A DNA stretch of 64,000 nucleotides. Source: Mycolicibacterium moriokaense. Lineage in GTDB: Bacteria > Actinomycetota > Actinomycetes > Mycobacteriales > Mycobacteriaceae. The number at the start of each line of letters is the position of its first letter. Within the stretch, counting starts at the first letter, position 1. Location: NCBI RefSeq assembly GCF_003201655.1, contig NZ_QJJU01000008.1:1-64000 (forward strand), read 5' to 3'. A program made the position numbers and the translations under genes. The notes below the pieces were generated by a model. The model worked only from the letters and a program-made list of their open reading frames with translations, was not told the origin of the DNA and did not search any database. Shown piece by piece: positions 33,542 through 42,055 of this stretch.

Positions 33542-35527
33542 CTAGTGCTGGTTGCGGTTCCACTCCACCCAGCCAACGCCAGTGCGGCCGTCCTCCGTGG
33601 TGACCGCTGCCCAGGCCCTTGGGAAGTGGCTGATTCGCCCGTCGGGCGCCGTCAGCAGTACCGGTGCGTGACCTCGGATGTCGATGGTGGCCGTCAGGTC
33701 GCCAACATCGAGCGTCGTAGCCTGCGGTAAGTCGTTGTCGCCGAACGTTTCCCGTGCGGTGACCGTTTGCACCTCGGCCAGCGGACGGCCCGGTTCCTGC
33801 ACGTATCCAATGCCGATCGGCGGTGCGCCGGGAATGCGGATGTCGACGCCGTGGATGTGTGTGCCGTCATCGAGGTGCAGTGCGCTCCACACCCAGTCCA
33901 TGGCCCACCAGTCGCGCACACCCCACGAGTGGTCGCGCTGGCCGGCGACCTCATCCACGACCAGGTCCCGGCCATCGACGACAATGGTGCCCGACACCGT
34001 GCATGGGATCTCATAGCGCGGGGTGATCCGATACTGGTACGGCGTGCCCGCCGTCGACCACACCAGATCCACTGTCAGCTCGACGGGTCTGCCGGCTTCG
34101 CCGCGCAACAACGCGGCGGGATCGTCATGGGCGTGGCCACGACCACGCACCTTCACCCGATATGTCCGCAGCGGTTCGGTCGCCTCGAGCGCGAGCTCCA
34201 TGGCATCGGTGCTAACGGTGCGGGGGTCGTCGGGCAGCACAGCCTCGAAGTCGTTGAGCGCGATGGTCGGCATGTCGGGACCGCACAGCAGCGCATTGAT
34301 CCATGCGGTGTGCTGGTTCGGATAGAGCCCCAGCCGTATCCAGCCACCGAAACCCTGCTCCGCGTCGGCGAAGTCGAAGTACCAGCTTTCGTTCCACAGC
34401 GGCTCGTCGGTCGGCGCGTGCGGGCCCTCGTCCTCTGCAGCAGGCGTGAGTGGCTCGGCGGCAACAGGTTCGGGCAGGACAGCCAACGCATCGGTGTCGA
34501 GCACTTGCTGGCAGTGCCGCTGCAGCATCACCATGAACATCTCGTCGCCGCGGTCGGTTTGTGCGACGAGCATCGACGAGACGATCGCCATCACCACCCC
34601 GAAGAAGCTCTGTCGGCGCACGCCGTCGCGGACGTCGTCGAGGCTGATCGGCGCGTTGGGGCCGAGGGCGTCGTGGTAGGCCCGCAGCAGCACCTCGGTG
34701 TGATCGCGGCGCACCTGGTCGGGCAGCGCACAGCCGAGGAAATACGCGACGTCGGTCATCGCAGGACCCCACGTCACGGTCTGCCAGTCCACCACTGTCA
34801 GCGGCCGGTCCGCGCCGGGCTCGCCGAACAGCATGTTGTCCAGCCGGTAGTCACCGTGCACAAGACCATGCACACGCTCGGCCCCGACTTCGCTTGCGAT
34901 GTAGGCGTCGAAGCTTGCGACCAGACGCTCGCACACCTCGCGATGCTCCGGCGCGATCTGGTCGCGGTAGCGCTGTAAGAACCCGGCGTACAACTGGCCG
35001 ATCAAGGCCTGGTTCAGCGGCGACTCGCGGTTGAGCCATTCGGCGTCCGCCATCGTGGTGTCGCCGAGCAGCGGCGCGTGCACCCGACCCAGTTCCGTCA
35101 GCGCCAATACGGCCTGTTCGACTGTCGCGCCACGGATTTCGTCGCCGACCACAGCTGGCCCCGCGTCACCGAGCAATAGGTGAAAGGCACCCGTCTCGGA
35201 ATCGAAGGCGGCGTGGTGGCACGGCGCGACAGGTCCGTTGATGTGGGGAGCGATATCGGTGTAGAACCGCACCTCGCGTTCGTAGAGGCCGAGCGCCAGC
35301 CCCGTTTGCCTGCTCACCGGGTCGGTGGCAGCGACCTTCAGAACCACCGAAGCTGGCCCGCTGTCACCGTCCGCATAGCTCAACCCGACGTGGTAGCACT
35401 CGCTCATCTGGCCCGTGCCGATGCGTTCGAAGGCGAAGTCGCGTACCGGGACGCCGAGAGCCCCGGAGAGCCATTCGACCGTGAGGTCGGCTGGGCGTTC
35501 GATGACGGCACTTCGCGTCGGCTGCAC
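33542..35527 (-). CDS. Aminoglycoside-phosphotransferase-like kinase fused to a lipocalin-like domain
   Basis: 661 residues. The N-terminal ~350 residues are a phosphotransferase fold: ATP-site Lys in SVVLKVAATD (~63), catalytic loop HGDYRLDNMLFGEP (~227) and metal-binding Asp in VVDWQTVTWGP (~250). After a linker (~360-380), the C-terminal part (LWNESWYFDFADAEQGFGGW onward, with QRDHSWGVRDWWAMDWVW) resembles DUF7064/AttH-like beta-barrel proteins seen in steroid or terpenoid pathways. It probably phosphorylates or binds a hydrophobic small molecule. The promoter overlaps a TTGACAGGTGTCAA palindrome and the GTG is leaderless. Confidence 0.85.
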   Translation of the reverse strand: MQPTRSAVIERPADLTVEWLSGALGVPVRDFAFERIGTGQMSECYHVGLSYADGDSGPASVVLKVAATDPVSRQTGLALGLYEREVRFYTDIAPHINGPVAPCHHAAFDSETGAFHLLLGDAGPAVVGDEIRGATVEQAVLALTELGRVHAPLLGDTTMADAEWLNRESPLNQALIGQLYAGFLQRYRDQIAPEHREVCERLVASFDAYIASEVGAERVHGLVHGDYRLDNMLFGEPGADRPLTVVDWQTVTWGPAMTDVAYFLGCALPDQVRRDHTEVLLRAYHDALGPNAPISLDDVRDGVRRQSFFGVVMAIVSSMLVAQTDRGDEMFMVMLQRHCQQVLDTDALAVLPEPVAAEPLTPAAEDEGPHAPTDEPLWNESWYFDFADAEQGFGGWIRLGLYPNQHTAWINALLCGPDMPTIALNDFEAVLPDDPRTVSTDAMELALEATEPLRTYRVKVRGRGHAHDDPAALLRGEAGRPVELTVDLVWSTAGTPYQYRITPRYEIPCTVSGTIVVDGRDLVVDEVAGQRDHSWGVRDWWAMDWVWSALHLDDGTHIHGVDIRIPGAPPIGIGYVQEPGRPLAEVQTVTARETFGDNDLPQATTLDVGDLTATIDIRGHAPVLLTAPDGRISHFPRAWAAVTTEDGRTGVGWVEWNRNQH

Positions 35528-35562
35528 GCACCAAACCTAGGTATCTACTTGACAGGTGTCAA
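35527..35562 (-). promoter_or_regulatory. Leaderless promoter overlapping a palindromic operator
   Basis: On the minus strand, TTGACA (35562-35557) is followed after 17 bases by TAGGTT (35539-35534), and the GTG start begins 6 bases later. The -35 box is half of the perfect palindrome TTGACAGGTGTCAA (35549-35562), a typical TetR-operator form, so a repressor there would block this promoter. Confidence 0.65.
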
Positions 35563-37521
35563 CTAGTGATGCGCGCTGGTGGTCTCCGTGTGGCACATGT
35601 CCGGCGGCGTCCCGACCACGTCGAGCGCCGGGTTGCGGTCGAAGAACCCGAACGGCTTGAGCCAGAAGGACACCACGTCGACGGGCATCACCGGCCAGTC
35701 CTCCGGCCGCGTGATGTGGTGGATGCCGAACACGTACCACATCACGACATCGGTGTTCTCAATCGACCTGTTGGCAAGGGTCCATTTGGCAAGACCGGTG
35801 TCGCGCGCCGACTGGTTGACGAATTCGCCTGCGGGCCAACGCTCACCGGGATGATTCGGCGTCACCCACAGGGTGTGTGCGATGACGTTGGCGCGCGCGA
35901 TCACCGGTGAGTCGGGGTCGAACAACGGTGGAATCGCCCCGCTCGGTACGAGTTTGTACGACGGGTGGGTGCCGATCCCGTTGACGACGTTGGTGTTGAC
36001 CACTTTCCAGGCCCGCTGTGTCGCAAAGTTGACGTCCTGTTTGGCCTGGCTTTCCGTGTGCAGCGGGTGGTTCCGTGTCACCAGCGACAACCCGTACGGG
36101 TTATCGCGCCCCATCGGCTCGGCATGCGACTCCGTCATGAACACGGTGTTGTCAGTGCCGTCGATGTCCATGTCGAGCCGCGCCACCAGGAAGTGCTGAT
36201 GGAACGGCGCGTAGGTGCGTTCGTCTACGAGGGTGCCGTTCGGGTGAGGCTGTCCCGGAGCGAGCGGCGTGGTCACCATGATGCCGGTGGCGCGAATCTC
36301 GCACTCGATGCTGCCGTCCTGGTACAGCCGCCAGTACATGAGGTACTCGTAGTTGGCGACGGTCACATCGGAGGAAACGGTGAGCCTGCGCATCCTGCGC
36401 ACTTCGGCGCCGACGTCGTGATCGACGTGCTTCCACAACACAGCGTTGTCTTCCTCATGGATACAGACCGCGTTGGTGATGGTGTACGGCTCACCTTTGC
36501 TGTTGTGCAGCACCGCGTCCAGATAGCGGATCTCACCAAGACAGTCGCAGCCAAGCTCCAACGATGTGGTCATGAAGCCAAGGCCCCATTCGCCGATGTC
36601 GAAGGCGGTGCGCCGGTAATGGTCCTCGGAGGAGTCGCGGTATGGGACGATCATCTCGGCAAGCGATATCCGGTGTGCCACAGAGCGTTCCCGCTCGCCG
36701 TCGCGGTAGCGGATGGTGTGCAGAGTCATCCCCTCGCGATGGTTGAAGCCGACGCGCAACGACCAGTTCTGCCATCGCAGCAGGTTGCCGTCGAGGGTGA
36801 ACGACGGTCCTTCAGGCTGGTCGATGTGTAGCGGCTTGAGTGGCTCGCGCCGCGATGATGCGCGGATGCTCTCCGGGATGTGCATGGGAACGTACTCCCC
36901 CATGACCGCGGGGGGTTCGACGCCCTCCCCAGAAAAAGGGCCACTGTCCTCAACCCGGAGCAGTTCCATCGAGTTCAGGTCGACAACGCAGTGCAGACCA
37001 CTGACGGGGTGGGCATACGGGTTCATGCCGGGGCCCCCCTTGATCCAGGTGTCCGACCAGCCGATCCTGCGGTCGCGGTACTCGGGGGGCGCCACCGCGT
37101 CGCCGTAGGTCCAGGTGTCCATGAACACCAGATCCATATCGGTGATACCGCGTTTGGCCAATGCGGCAATGACGTCCGGGTGTGTACGCAATAGCTGGTC
37201 GCATTCGACGAACTCGTCGACGGTGAAGTTGGCCTGCACGCCGGGAATGTGTTCGAACGACTCGACCCGATCTTCGCTGAGCGACACGACGCTCTTGTAG
37301 GTGGCATTGTTCGCGCGCTGCAGACAGATCACTTCGGCGCGACGCGAGGGCGGGTCTCCTCCCTCGTCGAACATGCGCAGCTCGGCCTTGCTCGGTTCGA
37401 TCATTTCGATGGATGCGTACCGCCAGCCGTCGCCGACGCCATGCTCACGTTGCAGGATCGACGCGACCGTCGTGAACTCCTCGCCGCTCAGCGGATCCAG
37501 AGGGTAAGCCACAGCGATCAC
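35563..37521 (-). CDS. Copper-containing primary-amine oxidase
   Basis: 652 residues, the normal bacterial length. The cofactor site is VANYEYLMYW (~385), where the first Tyr of N-Y-E-Y becomes topaquinone. The general base lies in AFDIGEWGLG (~305). Copper ligands are HQHFLVARLD (~440) and the His of HHITRPEDWPVMP (~612). It oxidises primary amines to aldehydes with release of ammonia and hydrogen peroxide. No signal peptide, so cytoplasmic. It is directly downstream of nothing obvious but 35 bases ahead of the kinase/lipocalin gene, in the same direction. Confidence 0.95.
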   Translation of the reverse strand: MIAVAYPLDPLSGEEFTTVASILQREHGVGDGWRYASIEMIEPSKAELRMFDEGGDPPSRRAEVICLQRANNATYKSVVSLSEDRVESFEHIPGVQANFTVDEFVECDQLLRTHPDVIAALAKRGITDMDLVFMDTWTYGDAVAPPEYRDRRIGWSDTWIKGGPGMNPYAHPVSGLHCVVDLNSMELLRVEDSGPFSGEGVEPPAVMGEYVPMHIPESIRASSRREPLKPLHIDQPEGPSFTLDGNLLRWQNWSLRVGFNHREGMTLHTIRYRDGERERSVAHRISLAEMIVPYRDSSEDHYRRTAFDIGEWGLGFMTTSLELGCDCLGEIRYLDAVLHNSKGEPYTITNAVCIHEEDNAVLWKHVDHDVGAEVRRMRRLTVSSDVTVANYEYLMYWRLYQDGSIECEIRATGIMVTTPLAPGQPHPNGTLVDERTYAPFHQHFLVARLDMDIDGTDNTVFMTESHAEPMGRDNPYGLSLVTRNHPLHTESQAKQDVNFATQRAWKVVNTNVVNGIGTHPSYKLVPSGAIPPLFDPDSPVIARANVIAHTLWVTPNHPGERWPAGEFVNQSARDTGLAKWTLANRSIENTDVVMWYVFGIHHITRPEDWPVMPVDVVSFWLKPFGFFDRNPALDVVGTPPDMCHTETTSAHH

Positions 37522-37572
37522 GCAATCACATCCGCGCCGCGCCGCGCAGCGATTTCTGGCACGGCGACGGAT

Positions 37573-39081
37573 TCAGCGGGCAGCCAGAGAGAAGCCCTCC
37601 CACGCACGGCGACGTTCGGCGTGCGGGTCGTGTTCGACACGGGGGCGACGGTCGAAAATCTTCACCGCCCGATCGGCACCGGTGTACGCAGGCCAGTCGT
37701 CGCCGGGCACTCCGGTGCGAGCAAATGTCCGCCAGCTTGACTGCACATCATCACTGACTCGCAGCGCCGATCGTCGGTCTGCGGCGGCGGTGATCAGCCT
37801 GCCGAATTTCGTGCGGTAGACGTCGAACACCGCCAACAGCTCGGTGGCATGCGTGGCGCCAAGGCCCGACCACCGCAGGGTGCGCGTCGCGTAGTCGTAG
37901 CGGTACAGGTAGGTCGGGGCGTGCTTGCTGTGTGCTTCGGCGATCTGCCAGGCCGCCGACCCGAAGGCGAAGTCGCCGCCGAACTGGATACACGCCGACG
38001 GGTCCGGATAGCCGGGGTAAGCGGCTGTAATGCGCTCGCGCTCAGCGGGTTCCGTCCCGGCCAACAGCCGCTCGATCATCGGTTCGGTCATCGGCAGAAG
38101 CCCTAGGAAACGGCCGAAGAGCCTGGCTTCCTCCGCGTTGGTGCCCACGATCAGGGGCACACGATGCGCCTTGCCCTCACGCATCGCCTCAACCGGGTCC
38201 AGCGGTAGATAGTCGCTGCCTGCGGTTGGGCCTGCCGCGAAGGCGCCGAGCATTTCGCGTTGCCCCTCAACAATCAGTCGCTCGAAGGCGTCCACAAGTT
38301 CGGCAGGACGAGCCGCCATCACCGCGTGCGCACCGTCGTCCTTACGCGCGCCGAGCAGTGCCGCGAATTTCGTTGCGTACTCGACCGCCACATCGGCGGA
38401 GCGGACCATCCCGGCGGCAGGGCTCTCCGAAATCGCCCGCGCAAACAGATCTTTGGCGGCAGGAACCGCCAGCAGGGTGGCGACGGCGTGCGCCCCTGCA
38501 CTCTCGCCGAAGATCGTCACGTTGTCCGGATCGCCGCCGAATACCGCGACGTTGTCGCGCACCCAACGAAGCGCCATCACCAGATCCCGCAGAAACAGGT
38601 TGTCGTCGATGGTGATGTCACCGCTCGACAACGACGACAGGTCCAGGCATCCCAGCGCGCCAAGCCGGTAGTTCACCGAGACGTACACACAACCCTTGCG
38701 CGCTAGCGCCGCGCCGTCGTAGATCGGTGTTGCCGAGCTGCCCATGAAGTAGCCGCCGCCGTGGATGAACACCATGACCGGCAGCGGGCCATCCGCAGGG
38801 CGTTTGGGCGTGACCACGTTGAGCGTCAGGCAGTCCTCGCTCATCGGCTGGTACTTGCCAGGCGCGAGGATGGTGTACATGCGCTGCTGCGGTGCGCAAT
38901 TGCCGAAGCCGTGGCAGTACCGCACGCCCGGCCACGGCTCCACCGGCTGGGGGGCACGCAGCCGCAACGGGCCGACGGGCGGGGCGGCGTACGGAATCGA
39001 GCGCCACCGGTTCACGCCGTCGCGGGTGAAGCCTTCGACCGTGCCGGACTGGATGGTTGCGCGGACGACCTGCTCGTGCAT
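37573..39081 (-). CDS. lipT: Type B carboxylesterase LipT
   Basis: 502 residues from ATG 39081. Carboxylesterase B pattern: RWRSIPYAAPPVGPLRLRAP (~25), oxyanion HGGGYFMGSS (~105), nucleophile FGESAGAHAV (~187, Ser), and Glu and His expected near ~305 and ~400 (GLGATHATELLAVF). No signal peptide. The neighbour order (this gene, then lppI on the plus strand) matches Rv2045c-Rv2046 in M. tuberculosis, which supports the name. Ester substrate unknown. Confidence 0.9.
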   Translation of the reverse strand: MHEQVVRATIQSGTVEGFTRDGVNRWRSIPYAAPPVGPLRLRAPQPVEPWPGVRYCHGFGNCAPQQRMYTILAPGKYQPMSEDCLTLNVVTPKRPADGPLPVMVFIHGGGYFMGSSATPIYDGAALARKGCVYVSVNYRLGALGCLDLSSLSSGDITIDDNLFLRDLVMALRWVRDNVAVFGGDPDNVTIFGESAGAHAVATLLAVPAAKDLFARAISESPAAGMVRSADVAVEYATKFAALLGARKDDGAHAVMAARPAELVDAFERLIVEGQREMLGAFAAGPTAGSDYLPLDPVEAMREGKAHRVPLIVGTNAEEARLFGRFLGLLPMTEPMIERLLAGTEPAERERITAAYPGYPDPSACIQFGGDFAFGSAAWQIAEAHSKHAPTYLYRYDYATRTLRWSGLGATHATELLAVFDVYRTKFGRLITAAADRRSALRVSDDVQSSWRTFARTGVPGDDWPAYTGADRAVKIFDRRPRVEHDPHAERRRAWEGFSLAAR

Positions 39082-39158
39082 GACCCGACCGTATCGAACC
39101 GACGGCCCTCGCCGCGCCTGGTCAGAGATCACATGTTGGCCAGCTAGCCTTGGCCGTT

Positions 39159-39848
39159 ATGCGGATTGCCGGGCTAATCGCGGCGTCTGTGCTGGTGGCG
39201 GGGTGTTCACACTCGGTTGGCGGGGATGCCCAGCGGACGGCGCCGTCGTTGACGGTGCCGCCGAGCACGACGCGCGCTGCACCATCGACCACTTCACCCA
39301 CCTCGACGACGCCCGCCCGACCTCCTGGCGAAGGGGCGCCTATCGGCGCCGTCATCGCCTGGGTTGAAGCGGGCAAGCCCGCCGATCCTGGCTCGTATCA
39401 CTCCGCGACGCGCGACGGCGACACCACACAACTCGGCGAGGACGTCGCATTCGTCACGCCATCGGGCAAGGCCAACTGCATGACCGACTCGAAGTACAGC
39501 GCAGGCGCACTGGCATGTTTGGTGGATCTGACGAAGCCGCCTCCGCGACCCGATGATGCATACGGCGAGTGGAAGGGCGGCTGGATCGACTACGACGGCA
39601 AGCTGATCATGGTCGGCCGGGTCAAGGGCGACCCTGAACGGTTCGCCGCGGGCAGCGGGCCGGAGCTGCCATACGGCCAGTCGCTGGCGTTCGGCGACTA
39701 CCGATGCCGGAGCGACCAGGCCGGCCTGGTGTGCGTGAACTACGCGTTCCAATCGGCGGCTCGGTTCAGCGACGCCGGTGTGCAACCGTTCGGATGCCTG
39801 AAACCGTCGGCACCTATGCCGCAGGTCGGCGAGGTGTTCAGCTGCTGA
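39159..39848 (+). CDS. lppI: Lipoprotein LppI
   Basis: 229 residues. Lipoprotein signal MRIAGLIAASVLVAGC with the lipobox VAGC, then a long Thr/Ser/Pro-rich linker (~25-60) and a Cys-containing domain (KANCMTDSKYSAGALACLVD; YRCRSDQAGLVCVNY; FGCLKP). Position next to lipT supports orthology with Rv2046. Function unknown. The stop overlaps the convergent CDF gene by 11 bases. Confidence 0.85.
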   Translation: MRIAGLIAASVLVAGCSHSVGGDAQRTAPSLTVPPSTTRAAPSTTSPTSTTPARPPGEGAPIGAVIAWVEAGKPADPGSYHSATRDGDTTQLGEDVAFVTPSGKANCMTDSKYSAGALACLVDLTKPPPRPDDAYGEWKGGWIDYDGKLIMVGRVKGDPERFAAGSGPELPYGQSLAFGDYRCRSDQAGLVCVNYAFQSAARFSDAGVQPFGCLKPSAPMPQVGEVFSC

Positions 39849-40764
39849 GCGCGGTGTCGTGGGCCGGATACGCATGCACGATCACCGAGCTGATCTTCGG
39901 AATCGCATGGGCCAGTTCATGTTCGGCACCGTGGGCAACGGTGTGTGCGTCCGCCAGGGTCAGTGACGGATCAACATCGAGTTCGGCATCAGCCTCGAGT
40001 TGATGGCCGACCCAGCGCATCCTGACCCGTCGAACTGCGCGGACTCCCGGGCGGGTGGCCAAGACCGTCACGGCACTGTCGACCAGTTCGGGGTCGACGC
40101 GATCCAACAGTCTGCCGAAAACGTCGCGTGCGGCGACGATCAGGACGACGCCGATGACGCCCGCGATCACAAGACCGACAATCGGATCGGCCGCCGGAAA
40201 TCCCAGCGCGGCGCCGAGGGCGCCCGCGACCACCGCCAACGACGTCAAACCGTCTGCGCGCGCATGCATTCCGTCCGCCCGCAATGCGGCCGACCCGATA
40301 CGGTTTCCGATCCGAATGCGGTAAAGCGCCACCACTTCGTTGCCGACGAACCCGACGAAGCCCGCGGCCGCGACCAAGCCCAGATGTGCCAGCGGAACGG
40401 GATCGACCAGCCGGCGGACCGCCTCGACGGCGGCGACCACCGCCGATATCGCGATCATCGCAACCACGAACAAACCGGCCAGATCCTCAACGCGCCCAAA
40501 GCCGTACGTGTAGCGGCGTGTGGCGGCTCGACGGCTCACCGAGAACGCGATCCACAGCGGCACCGCGGTCAACGCGTCCGAGAAGTTGTGCACCGTGTCG
40601 GCGAACAATGCCACCGACCCCGACAACGCGACGACGGCAAGCTGCGCTGCGGCCGTGATGCCAAGCACCACCAGGCTGATCTTGACGGCTCGGATACCGG
40701 CGGTGCTGTCACGCAGCGCGTCGTCGACGGAACCGGCGTGGTCGTGACTGTGGTTGATGCCCAT
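39838..40764 (-). CDS. Cation diffusion facilitator (metal efflux)
   Basis: 308 residues. His-rich start MGINHSHDHAG, then six membrane helices in the CDF layout. Metal-site pattern in helix 2 (ALFADTVHNFSDALTAVPLW: HxxxD) and helix 5 (HARADGLTSLAVVAGALGAA: HxxxD), and a cytoplasmic C-terminal domain (HQLEADAELDVDPSLTLADA). It exports a divalent metal such as Zn, Co or Ni by proton exchange. It overlaps the ArsR-type gene by one base (TGATG), so the pair forms a metal-responsive operon. Confidence 0.93.
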   Translation of the reverse strand: MGINHSHDHAGSVDDALRDSTAGIRAVKISLVVLGITAAAQLAVVALSGSVALFADTVHNFSDALTAVPLWIAFSVSRRAATRRYTYGFGRVEDLAGLFVVAMIAISAVVAAVEAVRRLVDPVPLAHLGLVAAAGFVGFVGNEVVALYRIRIGNRIGSAALRADGMHARADGLTSLAVVAGALGAALGFPAADPIVGLVIAGVIGVVLIVAARDVFGRLLDRVDPELVDSAVTVLATRPGVRAVRRVRMRWVGHQLEADAELDVDPSLTLADAHTVAHGAEHELAHAIPKISSVIVHAYPAHDTALSS

Positions 40765-41150
40765 CAGCCCGTCCCCTCCTCGTGCAGCAGCCGCAGCTCA
40801 CCGTCGTCGAGGTGGTGCGCGGGTACTCCGCCCGCGGCGTGTTCGGCGTTGTGCACCGCATCGGTGACGAGCTGGCGGACGTGGTCATTCTCGAGGCGGT
40901 AGAACACCTGGGTGCCCTCGCGGCGGGTGCGCACCAGTCGCGCCATCCGCAGCTTGGCCAGATGTTGGGACACCGACGGTGCCGGCTTGTCGACCCGCCC
41001 GGCGAGGTCGTTGACGGCCAATTCGCGGTCGGCCAGCGCCCAGAGCAGCTGAATGCGGGTCGGGTCGGACAGCATCCGGAACACCTCGACGACGAGGTCA
41101 GCCTGTTCGTCGGCCAACCTGCGCCCACAGACCTGCTTATCTGCATTCAT
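40764..41150 (-). CDS. ArsR/SmtB-family metal sensor repressor
   Basis: 128 residues from ATG 41150. Winged-helix part FRMLSDPTRIQLLWALADRE and NDLAGRVDKPAPSVSQHLAK. The last helix has DAVHNAEHAAGGVPAHHLDD, a His/Asp arrangement like the alpha-5 metal site of SmtB/NmtR-type sensors; the Cys box of arsenic sensors is absent. It probably represses itself and the CDF gene until Zn, Co or Ni binds. The start codon lies inside a perfect dyad and just after a -10 box, so the mRNA is leaderless. An open extension to 41189 is not needed. Confidence 0.92.
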   Translation of the reverse strand: MNADKQVCGRRLADEQADLVVEVFRMLSDPTRIQLLWALADRELAVNDLAGRVDKPAPSVSQHLAKLRMARLVRTRREGTQVFYRLENDHVRQLVTDAVHNAEHAAGGVPAHHLDDGELRLLHEEGTG

Positions 41151-41162
41151 ACGCAGATAATA
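41137..41162 (-). promoter_or_regulatory. Leaderless promoter and operator of the arsR-CDF operon
   Basis: TTATCTGC (41137-41144) and GCAGATAA (41153-41160) form a perfect 8-bp inverted repeat with an 8-bp centre that contains the ATG. On the minus strand a TATTAT -10 box (41162-41157) lies six bases before the start codon. Binding by the ArsR protein would cover both -10 and start. Confidence 0.75.
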
Positions 41163-41267
41163 GCGCTCCGCGGGCCGGCCTGGCTTCACCGCGTTCCCAT
41201 CGGTTTGTCGTTGGCAATCGTAGAACGGGTGTCCCCCGTGGCGTTCACAGCGAAAAGACGTCGCCGG

Positions 41268-41597
41268 CTACCGCCAGCCGTCAGCGGACTTCGCCGCCTT
41301 CATCAGGGCATCGCACAGAGCCCGTAACTCGGACCCTTCGGCTCCCTCTTCGATGGCCGTCGCGACGTCCTCCGCAGCGCATCTGACCTGGTAGACGCGG
41401 TCGGACAGCTCCGATGCCTCGTCGGCGGTCAGGACGACGGAATCCGGCGCCAACGACGTGCCCCTGACCATCGCACGCTGTTCGTAGGCGCGCTGGCGGC
41501 ATGACTGTCTGCAGTACTGCCTGCGCCGTCCCATGCCGACGTCAGCGACTTCACGACCACACCAACGACAGGGTTGAGCGCGGAGACGACGTACCAC
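41268..41597 (-). CDS. Small zinc-finger protein next to rbpA
   Basis: 109 residues. The N-terminus is basic with a CRWCG...YCRQSCRQRAYEQR zinc-binding pattern (~10-40), followed by a helical acidic part (LTADEASELSDRVYQVRCAA). It occupies the position of Rv2049c beside rbpA in M. tuberculosis. Probably binds nucleic acid, but this is an inference. Confidence 0.75.
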   Translation of the reverse strand: MVRRLRAQPCRWCGREVADVGMGRRRQYCRQSCRQRAYEQRAMVRGTSLAPDSVVLTADEASELSDRVYQVRCAAEDVATAIEEGAEGSELRALCDALMKAAKSADGWR

Positions 41598-41654
41598 GGG
41601 ACATGACTGTAGACCGCCGGGTGCGCGGATCCCGGTATCATGAACGGTCGAGTC

Positions 41655-41681
41655 GGGAACTGCGTGCCGCGTTGCTGCGTT
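41655..41681 (+). promoter_or_regulatory. ECF-sigma-type promoter upstream of rbpA
   Basis: GGGAAC (41655-41660) is followed after 17 bases by CGTT (41678-41681), fitting the GGAA..-N18-GTT form used by SigE/SigH/SigR-type sigma factors. It lies 38 bases before the rbpA ATG. Confidence 0.55.
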
Positions 41682-41719
41682 GACTACCCGGACAAATAGT
41701 TAATTGAGGAGTGTTGACG

Positions 41720-42055
41720 ATGGCTGATCGTGTCTTGAGAGGCAGTCGGCTCGGAGCCGTGAGCTACGAGACTGACCGCAACCACGACCTGGCGCCGCGT
41801 CAGGTTGCCCGCTACCGCACCGAGAACGGCGAAGAGTTCGAGGTCCCGTTCGCCGATGACGCCGAGATCCCCGGCACCTGGGCGTGCCGCAACGGCATGG
41901 AGGGCACCCTGATCGAGGGTGACGTGCCGGAGCCAAAGAAGGTGAAGCCGCCGCGCACCCACTGGGACATGCTGCTGGAGCGTCGGTCGGTCGACGAGCT
42001 CGAGGAATTGCTCAAGGAGCGCCTCGACATCATCAAGACGCGTCGCCGGGGCTAG
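41720..42055 (+). CDS. rbpA: RNA polymerase-binding protein RbpA
   Basis: 111 residues, exactly the usual length. Starts [20 protein letters not shown], with the zinc-less/core domain [20 protein letters not shown] and [17 protein letters not shown], the basic linker [20 protein letters not shown] and the sigma-binding helix [20 protein letters not shown]. RbpA binds RNA polymerase and group 1/2 sigma factors, stabilises the open complex and contributes to rifampicin tolerance. GAGGAG precedes the ATG. Convergent with ppm1. Confidence 0.98.
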   Translation: MADRVLRGSRLGAVSYETDRNHDLAPRQVARYRTENGEEFEVPFADDAEIPGTWACRNGMEGTLIEGDVPEPKKVKPPRTHWDMLLERRSVDELEELLKERLDIIKTRRRG

